DNA of 64,000 nt, from assembly GCA_016165875.1 (NCBI GenBank), contig JABBOT010000080.1, forward strand, positions 13,436,337-13,500,336, given 5' to 3'. The DNA comes from Acanthopleura granulata. Lineage: Eukaryota; Mollusca; Polyplacophora; Chitonida; Chitonidae. Each line of letters starts with the position of its first letter. Within the stretch, counting starts at the first letter, position 1. The position numbers were made by a program, and so were the translations under genes. Below are positions 12,501-24,500 of the stretch, piece by piece. Under the pieces are notes generated by a model that saw only the letters and a program-made list of their open reading frames with translations, made no database searches and was not told the origin of the DNA.

Positions 12501-15500
12501 GTGAGGTACTTGGCCATGTAAAGAACCCTTGAGTTTGCATGGATAACAGTGTTTGATTGTAGGGTTGATATTAATTGCTTGAGATGTTTAATACAAAAGA
12601 TAATATAGATATGTTTGAATAACTGTAAACGTCTTTCATTTGTATATTGTAAGAAGTGAAGAAATTGGGCAAGTCAGTGTTTTTTGCTTTACCATAACAC
12701 TGTTAAAGTCATGATTTACCACTTATTGACACACCTTTTTTACTTTCAGATTGCCGCTACTGATCAGCCAGGACAATTCAAACTCTGGGCTCTGATTGGC
12801 TCAGATCTCCACGCCATGAAACTTGTTATACCGAGAATTTTCTACGTGAATCAGAAGACCTCTAAAATAGGGGAAGGAGCCAGTGAGTGGTCAAACACTG
12901 TGTGGTTTATGACAGGATCTCAAGCCTCTGATGGTGTACTGCAGGGTTATCACTAGTTCTGGAAACCCTTGAAGCATTTAAAGACATTGAAAGTCCTTCA
13001 AAACAGGGTTATTTCAGATTGATTTTTTCATTGTTAATCATCATGTGGCTTTATTTATTTATTTATTTGTTTATTTGATTGGTGTTTTACGCCGTACTCA
13101 AGAATATTTCACTTATACGACTGTGGCCAGCATTATGGTGGGTGGAAACCGTGCAGAGCCCAGGGGAAACCCAGGACCATCTGCAGATTGCTGGCAGACC
13201 TTCCCACGTACGGCCGGAGAGGAAGCCAGCATGAGCTGGCCTTGAACTCATAGCAGCCGCATTGATGGGAGGCTTCGGGTCATTGTGCTGCGATAGCGCG
13301 CTAACTGACTGAGCCACGGAGGCCCCCTCATGTGGCTTTATGACTATGCTGTAAAAAGACCAAAGCAATACGTGAAAGTCTCTACTGAAATTGAATTGGG
13401 CTTTTAACCTTTTCTTATAGCAATCATGAAACAAGATTCTAACCTGTTTACTCATATGTAGCCAGATTATGTGACTTGTACGTGCTACATCCCTTGTTTT
13501 TCTCGTCTCTGTCAGTGTGGAGGAAGGTCAACAAGACACTTCCTCGCTCTCACCCGGTGTTTAATCTCTATGAGTACTCCGTCCCAGAGGAGGTCTACCA
13601 GGATCACATCAAGTAAGAGGCTGTGTCATTCTGTACACAAGTTTTCAGTTTTCCCAATTATGATCTGATTTCAGAGTTTGTGTGAGGCCTTCAAAACCTT
13701 GAAAAGCCACAGAAATTGTGTTTTGAGCTCAGTCATTTTTTGTATTTAGGCATGCTAAGGCCTGGAAATTGAGAACAAGCAAGCCATGTGTACTGTGGGC
13801 AAGTCAATACACAGATTACAGAATGAAGATCTGATGTTTGCTAAGAATTTTTGTTGCACAGGTTTATATATGAAAGTTTGAACTACTTTCACCTTGATTT
13901 AAGTTTGCATTAACAGTAGAATATTTTTTTTAAGTACCTGGGAAGACGTGAAGTTTGGGCCAGGAAAAGTCTGGAAAAAGCATGGAAATTTGAAATCTTT
14001 AAGGTGTGCGTGTGTGAAGTTTGGATTTTTATGCAGTGATCAAGGTTATCATATGATAACAGTTTGGTTATGAATGAAAGAAACCAGTGTTCATTAACAT
14101 CTGTTAATAGTACAGATACATGTACACAGTGTTTACATGTATCTTTGTCAGTATAGACTCACCCCATATGTATGTTTTGTTTCCCTCACATCAATGCTAA
14201 CCTGTCTTCTCCTGACCTTGTCTTCTCCTGACATTGATGGTGTGTACCAGACCCAGTTACCTCCCATCTTCGGGGTGTGTGACCTCTGTCAGTTGAGACT
14301 TACCCCATATGTATGATTTGTGTCCTCAGTGAGATCAACGCTGATCTGTCTTCTCCTGACATTGAGGGTGTTTATGAGACACAGGTACCTCCCCTCTTCA
14401 GGGCGATGGTGAGGCTGGGGTGTGTGACCACTGTCAACAGGAATTACGCCAAGATCATGGCGGGAAAGGTGAGAACATTAGAAAATTAAAATGACTTAGA
14501 CACCTTTGTCTGTACGCAAAATGCTACCCGTTCAGATTAAAATATTTGTCCTAAATTTTTCTGTGTGAACATGTAAAGATTATGCATGTTCCTGTGGTAT
14601 GTTCTTTACAGGATAGACGTAGTCAGATTTTATGAGGTAATATATACAAGTCAGACTGTTTATGCTGCTTCCACCTGCTTATTAGTTATTGTATTGCACA
14701 GAGTTGATTCACACACTATACATACATACACGATTTTGAACATACTTTTTACAAACCCTAAAGTGAAACACAGTGCAGCTCCTGAGTCAAGTTTGCCAAA
14801 AAGGACAGTATTATGTTTATTTCTCTAACATCTACTACAGCAGTGGAAATTGACATTTGACCAGTTCTCCATTGGGTAACTTGAAACACGGCCATTCTGT
14901 CTGGGCTGTGATGTAATTGTTCCAGGCGGAATAGTCTTGTCACCTTAGACTGTAGTAAGCTTCTAGAGTTGTGGTTGAAATTTAAGTATATATGTATATT
15001 TATAATACGTATGTATATGTGTGGAGAACACAGCAAAATATTTCTAGACCATTTGTGTTCTGGTGGGAGTAAGTTTCTTGATCATTTCCTGTTCTAAATT
15101 TACATATATACTTAAGTTTCTACCACAACTCTAGCAGCTAACTACAATCTCAGATGACAGGAGTGTTCTGCTCTTGGAACAATTACCTCATGGCCCAGAG
15201 AGAACGGCTGCGTTTCATGCTAGCTAACAGAGAGTGGTCAGATGTGAATTTCCACTGCTTCACAGAAACACCATAATTCTTCAACCTTTTCAACCACTGC
15301 TGAAAGCAACATTTCAGTTTTTGCTTGAAGAACTGTAGGGTCTAGAGAAATAATTCTTACAGTTTTATGAAGCTCTACCTATGGTGACACGAGCAAATCA
15401 TTTTTGTCTTTATTTTTGCAGTAACTATAGGCATGAGTTATGAGTGATTGAAAAGGCTGAAGATTTATGGTATACACAATATTGTCGAATCTTTTTGGCA

Positions 15501-18500
15501 AACAAAACTTTGAACATTTGCTGTCTTTCACTTTAAGCAATGGATTCATACAAATTCGAACAGGTTTTTGCATCCAGAAGACAATTTTGTAATCTTTTTA
15601 ATGAACAGTACCTCAGTCATTAGCTGTCTTTTACTTTAACCATTCAAAATTGGGGGATAATGTTTGAAAATAGCCCCCACAATCTGCTCTTTTACATGCA
15701 ATGGCCTTTCAGGAGCTTGCTGAGAAGTGGTTTTTGTTTGTTGAGATATTCTCAAAACCAACATGAAACACCAATAAATAAGTGCATATTATCATGTAAC
15801 CATACATGCACGTACTTTCTGTTGCAGGACATAGATACCTTTGAGCTGGATCAACTGCAGTTCAGAACCCTGGCTCAATTTTCCTATCTGGAACCTGGAA
15901 CCATGAAATACGTGTATCTGTACAGCCATAGCTGGTGAGTTTGGCTGTAGATTTTACTTGATCATCTTTGAGCAGTATTAAAGGGCTCCCAGTGGTCCTG
16001 TTTTTCCTATTTTTCCCTATATTTTTGGTGTTTTCCTTTTTTTCTCTATTTTCCTCCGAATTTGCTCGATTTTTACCCAATAATCCCTATGTTTTTACCA
16101 CAAAATGTTACATATTTGTAAAATGTTGATAATCTTCTGTCCAAACTTTACATACAACATCCTATATCTGTGGCCAGGTGTAAATTTCATCACAGTGTAT
16201 TCCTTTCATCATAGAAGTCAGAGCAAGTTTGGAAAGGCTGTGAGGGCTGAAACTTGTCTCCTCCCCCTGAAATTGTTTGAGAAGTCAGGAGGAGAGGATT
16301 CACAGTGGGAATTCCATTAGAACTATAACAATAAACACTAAGTGCAAGTTATCAGTTTTGATGATAATGAAGATTTGAAATAAGTAGGGGTTTATAGAAT
16401 AAAAATACATGGTTATATTTATTCAATTTATGTTGTTTTTGGAAAGAAATATTCAAAATTTTACATAAATCAAATGTGAACATCTAAAAAATCCCAGAGC
16501 GCGTTACGAGTTATCTGCCTTGTACGGAAATCCCTGTCACCAAGTGCATTGATTTAGATTTGAGAAGGCTTTTTTTTGGCATCGGAGGGATGTGTGAAAT
16601 CAAACATGATGAACAGGAAGCTTTTTGGGTCTCTACCAATCCTCGCGAATGAACTTGACATACTTCTACGGTTCCAGATAGTTCTGTTTTCGACATAACG
16701 GTCTGACCTGACTGACTGCGCGCTCACGCAGTCTGACTGGTTCCTTTCCCCTGATGCCAGGTGGCGCTACGAGCAGATTTCTACATTGATCAGTGGCTTA
16801 AAGTTAATGACTAACTGGTTGCATATGCATATTAAAATTTTGGTTTCTGCAACCAAAATATTAAATCTCTTTTTTTGATTGTGAGAACTTCAATAGATAC
16901 AGAGGTTATTTTATTTTGCTGTACATGCCACGTTTGTACGTGTAACTGGCACACTTTTTACCAACATTTTCAAGCCTTACAAAGCCCTGTGCCAATTACA
17001 TGGGTATATGAATTCCCATCAAGATTTTGTGCTGTGAACTAGGCCTACAGACCGCTGAGTTGTATGAAAGTTTAGTCATGCTGCCGTTAGCAATCGTGGG
17101 TGAAACAACAACATCATGCGCTAGTCAAGGAAGGTCATGTCGGCTTTTATAACCATAAGGTCCTGATTTGGCAAAACAAAATCTGGACACAAGTCAAGGT
17201 GGAATCAAAGACAATGACCAGGCAACCAGATAAATTATCAGAGGAAATCATTCCTACATGTAGATGAACCACCAAGAGGTCAGATTATTTCCTAGTTTAC
17301 CCTAGGCATGTAGCCAGCTCCTGTGTGGCTTTTAAACCTCTGTTCTCAGTCACAGTGGGTGTCCGGCAACAATTAGCTGGGCATAAAGAGCACTGTAAAT
17401 GCTCAAAATTACTGCGACAAAACTTTTATGGGTACAAGGATTTTTTCTGGAATTTATCTCATTAGTTATCCATGCTCCACTTACATGAATGCACCACTGG
17501 TATGTGCGAACGTGAAACATTTTTTGCCACCACTTCGTTTTAAATTCATGTTTTCTTTCGCTCATGGCCATAAGATTGTCTGCAAGACAGGACTGGTTGA
17601 GATCCTGCAATAATGATCGTGGAACAAGGGACAATGACTATGTCATTGATACATATCGTAGAAGTGTACTTAATCTCTCCAAATCTTTAGCCTCTCTACT
17701 TTAAGATACTGGTAATTGTAAACTAAAATTCCATCATCTGTGTTACCGAGTCTCTGTATTTTCTGATTCATCACCATTCATTTTTTAAAAATCTTACATT
17801 ACCTGTAACTTGCCAGTAAGGGTTTCAAGTTCCTTCACATTAACCATTATCAGAAATGTCGACGTTTTAAAGCTGTTGCTATGAACTGGAATGTTTATTT
17901 TCAGAGGTAATCATATTACATCAAGAAAACTTAGATAGTTAAGAGAACATTCATCTACATCTATTATTATTTTCATGTAAGATGTTTCAGGATTATTACT
18001 TACCTGTACTCTGTCTCAACTGTTTTTTGTTTGTATGTTTTTGTGCTTTTGCCCCAACCTTTCAAATTCATAGTTGTAATACATTCCTTTTCACTGACTG
18101 AGAATTACGGCCACAATTTCCTTAATCAATTATGACAACAACCATTGTGTCATGATTCAAGACTGAAGCATTGTTGAAAGTGATGTCAACAGCAATTGCT
18201 TTGAGTTTTGGTCCGGATTATCTTGGTTGTAAGTTTCAGGGCAGGTCTTCACACACCTCAACACTGTTCAGATTTGGAAGCTTTAAGTAGCGACACCTGC
18301 AATTCATGCCTATTACCAATTAGTAACATCGTACAGTTCGAAGACCAGGTTGAGCTCATATACTGGCACTTATAATTCCTACAGTTGATGAGGAATAGTT
18401 AAGAACAAAAGTATTCAGATTCTCTACCTTAAAAGGCCAGTCAAAACAAAAATATATTAAATTTCATTTCAAAGAAAAACTCAATTTCCTCCTGAGAGTA

Positions 18501-21500
18501 GTGGTAGGTTGGTGGAAAAAAAAAAAAAAGAAAAAAAATTGAAGGAAGGAAAAAAAAATAGAGAAAAGGAAACCCTGAGCCATTCTTCCTCCAGGAAATA
18601 ATTTATCAATATCAATGAATGATATATCGATAATTATTGATCAGATGATAATTTGGCCCCTCATACCACGATGCTTTTGCTCAGGAACTACATTTAAAGG
18701 CAACAATTCATGGTTATCCAGCAGATGACAAGATTCAAGGGGGCATAGTGCGCAAACAAGAAAACTGAAGCAGAATTTGTCGATCGTGGGGGCATAGTGC
18801 GCAAACAAGAAAACTGAAGCAGAATGTGTTGATAGTGGGGGCATAGTGCGCAAACAAGAAAACTGAAGCAGAATTTGTCAATCGTGGGGGCAAAGTGCGC
18901 AAACAAGAAAACTGAAGCAGAATTTGTTGATTGTGGGGGCATTGTGCGCAAACAAGAAAACTGAAGCAGAATGTGTCGATCGTGGGGGCAAAGTGCGCAA
19001 ACAAGAAAACTGAAGCAGAATTTGTTGATTGTGGGGGCATGGTGCGCAAACAAGAAAACTGAAGCAGAATGTGTCGATAGTGGGGGCTTAGTGCGCAAAC
19101 AAGAAAACTGAAGCAGAATGTGTTAATAGTGGGGGCTTAGTGCGCAAACAAGAAAACTGAAGCAGAATGTGTTAATAGTGGGGGCTTAGTGCGCAAACAA
19201 GAAAACTGAAGCAGAATGTGTTAATAGTGGGGGCTTAGTGCACAAACAAGAAAACTGAAGCAGAATGTGTCGATCGTGGGGGCAAAGTGCGTAAACAAGA
19301 AAACTGAAGCAGAATGTGTCGATCGTGGGGGCAAAGTGCGCAAACAAGAAAACTGAAGCAGAATTTGTTGATTGTGGGGGCACGGTGCGCAAACAAGAAA
19401 ACTGAAGCAGAATGTGTCGATAGTGGGGGCAAAGTGCGTAAACAAGAAAACTGAAGCAGAATTTATCGATCGTGGGGGCAAAGTGCGCAAACAAGAAAAC
19501 TGAAGCAGAATTTATCGATTGTGATTAAAAAAAACACATGTAGTAAGGAAAAATGGCCCAAAAGCACTTTATTACAGCTTCTTCTGATAGACAAAAATGG
19601 GCTAAACATTATTAATATTGCATTAGAAATGTAATTTACCCTGATGTTTTATTATAATTTGTCACCAGAAATCTCCTAAAATATGCCTCTTGGGTGGCCT
19701 CGCGACCCTCACCTATTGGGCTGGAGTAGTGGTTTCGGTACCTCTGCCAGCAAAGATGTGGAATTTTTATGTAAAAACAAAACAAAAAATACTGACATGT
19801 AATTTATCTTGGCTTCCTGTAATAAATTTAGTCATGAGAAATCGTCAGAGCGCGTCTCCCCTGCTATTATGACAAACCAGCATGTTCTGCATGATAAATC
19901 TGAGATGAAAATGATACCTTCTGGGTACATGTAAGTCATTTTGTATGACTTACAATCCTTATAAAGTCAGTAGTCGTACTCCAGCATAAAATAACGTTAC
20001 TAATACAGTTAATGTTAGACGTGAAAAGGGATATAATTGAGAAAGTAACTTTATGCACATGTGTCGTGCTTGTACATTAACATTTGTTTCGCACAAAACT
20101 GCCTCATGATGTCATTGAATAAAACAAATTCAAGAATTAACCTCCATTTACTCCCTATATTTATCGTGCATGTGCCTTATTTTTGTGAATTTTTCCCCTA
20201 TATTTATCCCTATAATTCCATAGAGGATAACTAGGAGGCCTGGTATCCGCATCAGGTCAGATACCATGCTAAGGTTGCATATCTGGAAGGACATGAAATA
20301 TGTGCTTGCCTACATCCATGGCTAGTCAAGTCGGCTCTGGGTTAAGCCATTGGTCTACATAACAAATGTTCAAGTAATATAACACCAGTGACTGAAAATA
20401 AAAGTAAAGGTTTGTGTGAGTTTATGGCGTACAGTAGTGAGAGGTGCAGATGTGTTCTGCTCATACTTTTTTTTAGAACATGAGAGGAAAATGAACAAAT
20501 TTGGTGAGTCCCTGTTCATATCCCATAATTCCTTGAGAATATTGGAAAGTATTACTCGCTTTGCTCTGTGTTGACATGTCTTGTAATTGTTGCGCTGTAT
20601 TTTACAGTGGGAGCAAGATGATGTTTGGGCTGTTCTTTCCCCTCTCGAAGAAAGCCACGCTGTTTGTGGTGGACACTGTGCGCAGTGATCAAATGCCGAA
20701 CCTGACGGCCATGTACAATGCCGAGAGAAATGTCAAGTGAGTCCCAGTAACTTTACTGTGGATGTTTGTGTGGTTTTGTATGAAGCTCATAATAACTTCG
20801 GACAGCAAAATGTGGCACGGCAGATCTCACCTGGAGCAACTTCATACTCCACAGTCTTTGTTTTTTAAGGATAATAATTTTTAAAATGAAGTTTTGTGTT
20901 CTGTGGCCATATATTGTAACTGGAACCGTACTTTGACTTGTAACTGTTGTAACTGTAACTGTAAAATGATGAAATTTAGAAATTGTGATAATGGAATGAC
21001 TTTTGTAATGGAAATGTCTATATCTGGTTAAATTGTTGATATTCAAAGCCATAAACTGTTTTGGAGACTTTAAATTTCATGAAACTGAACTACAGTGTTA
21101 AAAGTATTTATATCGCATTGATCAGTGCTCACCTTTAATGGGTTTCAAAGGGTGCTGACGACACCATGTTACCTCCAGGTAACCACACCTTTGATGTCAC
21201 ATTGATCATTGCTCACGTTCATATTCCACAGGTTAACGAAGGGTGCCGATGACACCATGTTACCGCTAGGTAACCACACCTTTGATGTCACAGTGATCAT
21301 TGCTCATGTTCATATTCCACAGGTTAACGAAGGGTGCCGATGACACCATGTTACCACCAGGTAACCACACCTTTGATGTCAAACATGAGAAGGATGTACG
21401 TCAGGTGTACAGAGCCATACAGAGACTGTTGTCTGCATACAGGGACGAGAAACGCGGACCCACATTCATCGCTGTTCAGTCACAACAAGGTAACTCAACA

Positions 21501-24500
21501 GGCTTTTCTGGAAATGAGGATTCGTATTGAAATTTGAAAAGGGTGCAAGACTGGCCAAGTGGTTAGTGTGTTAGCGCAGCGCAGTGACTCAGCAACCTCT
21601 CACCAGTGTGGTCATCAAGTCAAGCATTTGCTGGCTTCCTCACTGGCCGTATGTGCGAAGGTCTGCTGGTAACCTGTGGATGGTCGTGGGTTAGCCCCAA
21701 GCTCTGCCTGGTTTCCTCCCACCATAATGCTGGCTGACATCATATGAATGGCATATTGTTGAGTATGACATAAAACGCCAATGTAATAAATAAATCAATT
21801 TCAAAAGCTTTAACTGTTAAGTAACTATAGGTATGAATTAATTCTTTGGGACAGTTTAAAATGTATTTCCTATGTATAGCAATCGCTTATTGTCGAAATA
21901 GGCATCATAGGATAGGATTTTAAAAGAATTTTCTCATATTTCAGCAGAAACTGTCTTTGTCATTCATTGCTCACTACTTACATATTGAATGGAAACTGTT
22001 TTGTTTTAATTGCAGATTTCCAACACCTGACCTCAGCCATGCCAGGAATAGGGGATTTCCCTCTTGTGCCGGTGAACATTTCTGACAGGTTAAGTTTTGA
22101 CAAATTCTTTGAGACTTGATGTGTTGTACATGTCCATTGGGTTGTTCTTGTTCTAAAAGGACTCTCAGGTGGCTAATCACAGTGTAGGATGCAGACTTGA
22201 GACCAGCTCTTCCATCTTCAGGTGGTGTCAGGTATCTGGCTGTCTTGTCTATGTGGGCCAAAAACTCTTAAAAAGCCATTTCCTATCAGGTAAATAAAGT
22301 ACTCAGTGATTAGAACATTGACGGTGGTGCTGTTGCTTAGAAAAGGCTTGCCATGTGGAAACATGTGAGCAATGGCATCTCTTTCATGTGGTGAACAGAT
22401 TTTTAGTCCAGTAACTTATATTGCACTCAGGGTGGCAAGATGCTTCCTCAACAAAGCTTGGTTTCTCATATCTCTAGTTAAATAACACTCACAGAACATC
22501 TTAACTCAGAGGTTCAATCACAAGGTACAAGCAGAAACATGTGATAGTATCTTGTGAGGAGAAACTGTTAAATGGAGTTACTTAATAAAAGATCGCTGTT
22601 TATGTTGACAGTGAGGGTCTGTACAATGTGCTGGACTGGCAGAGAGTCGGGTCAAAGAGGATCATTCAGCACTACCTCAACATTGACATCATTCTACAGG
22701 TACATTCAGGTGGCGTGCTGTAGGAAACTGGGATTGATGGAATAGGAAATAGGCAAGGATAGGAAATAATGCCATGGAATAGGAACAGTGTTTGGAATAT
22801 GGAAATAAGATTCAAGCTTTCACCTAAGTTACAGATGTTGTCAGAGTGGCTAAAGTGCCGGCGGCATAATCAGGAAGTCAATGATCTAGGCTTGGGGCAG
22901 ACCCTAGGCTTCAAAATGGGAAAAATTTGCGGAGCCTAATCATATAGACAGAGCACAGGTCTTCGTGGTGTCATTAATGCTGTTGCTGGGTTGGGTGATA
23001 ATCCCTAGTGTCATCAGCATGGATTTGTCCTGGGAATTGAGACCTGGGGACTTGTAGTGGATGATGCAGTACTGATGAGGTAGAAATTAGACTGGAAATC
23101 ATGAGCAAGCAAAGTTATTACATTGAATTCTTTGCAGTCAGAATTTAGTAACTTTGGAAGTTGTACATTTTGGAGGCAAATTATATAGACTATTTTTTTA
23201 ATCAGCTTCTTTGTGTGCTTTAGCTGCTATCCATCGTTGAATAATTTTTGGTGTGATACATATGTCAAACACTAACCAAAAAAGTACATGTAAGCAAGTA
23301 TAAAAATAGTTATGTCTTCATATTTGTTGGACTATAAATGTTTGCTGCAGGATATAGATATTTATAGATCTACAGGATAGAATAGAATAAAGAAAGGTAA
23401 ATGCAGGTATTTCATTTAGTAGGTGTGTTTTGATTCATTGCACGTCTGACATCTCTCATCCATGTTCCAGATTGTTATAATTCTGTATCATGCTCATGAC
23501 ATTGCCACAAGTAATAATACACACATGCACAGGAATGCCAGACTTGTTGATATTCTTCCTTGCTTACGGCCTCTTTTGCCTTTGTTAGGCCATGATGGAA
23601 CAGTGCCGCTATTTCCACATCCCTATTGGCAACATGCCAAGAGACGTGACCATATTTGGATGTGACTTGTTCCTGGCGAGACATCTGCAGAAGCACAACC
23701 ATCTACTGTGGTGCTCTCCTACTGACCGGCCGGACTTGGGAGGCAAAGAGGCCGATGACAACAGGTGAGATCAAAGGTTACACAGGCATCGAGAGGGAGC
23801 TCAGAATTAACACTTGTCCAAGACCAGTGGAATGTTGGTTGGGCCACTGAAGTTAAACAAGGCCGTCCTTAAAGTGAGAGGCAGTTCATGGCTGAGGTAC
23901 TGCTCATTAAAAAGATTATAAAATTATTTTCTGGAATGTAGAAATCTGTTTGAAATTGTATGAATTCACTGCTGAATTATCTTCGTTTGAAGTGTGGAGT
24001 TTGGTGCTGCCAAATGGGGATCTGAAGGCGCCAGTGCTTTTAAACTTATGAGGGATTGACCAGTCAGAGAGCTAGGAGATATCGGCTGTTTATAATCTTT
24101 GACGTAAACGTTCTGAGTTGACTGTCAATGTAACATGTGATAACATAGGGACCGCACACTTTTTTTTGATGTTTTTAATATTTTAATTATAACAAGTACA
24201 TGGGTGAAAAGCACTGCAAAGTATTTCCGGACAGTTGTGTTGTGGCAGTTTCTCAATCATTTCATTGTATAAATCTGCCCATATACTTAAGTTACAAGCA
24301 CAACCCTAGAAATGTAGTACAGTCTCAGGTGACGTGTGTTCTGTGCTTGGAAGAATTACGTCACAGCCCAGGCAGAATGGCTGCGTTTCATGCTAGGTGA
24401 CGGAGCATAGTCAGATGTCAGTTTCTGCTGTCGTAGTAGCTGTTAGATAAAATAGTTTATCAAAACAACACAATATTGTCCAGCCTTTTTGGCAAACTTA

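Larger units (their letters stand above)
15935..20607. other. POLE intron w14 (4.7 kb), repeat-rich
   Basis: Holds a pyrimidine-rich block (about 16000-16100, with a related one near 20150-20220), dispersed repeat D3 copy 2, poly(A)-rich sequence near 18515-18560 and the 49-bp minisatellite. I see no exon: the phases on either side already join correctly. Confidence 0.8.

Noticed and set aside
13290..13327. A tRNA gene at the SINE head
   Set aside because: Only A- and B-box-like sequence with the body of a retroposon; no cloverleaf or mature 3' end could be drawn.
18641..19494. Long minus-strand open frames with a repeating [14 protein letters not shown] protein
   Set aside because: They come from the 49-bp minisatellite, whose unit has no minus-strand stops in any frame. 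No start context, no conservation, no flanking exons.
18739..19522. Regular repeat-spacer appearance that could suggest a CRISPR array
   Set aside because: Head-to-tail units with no unique spacers, in an animal intron.
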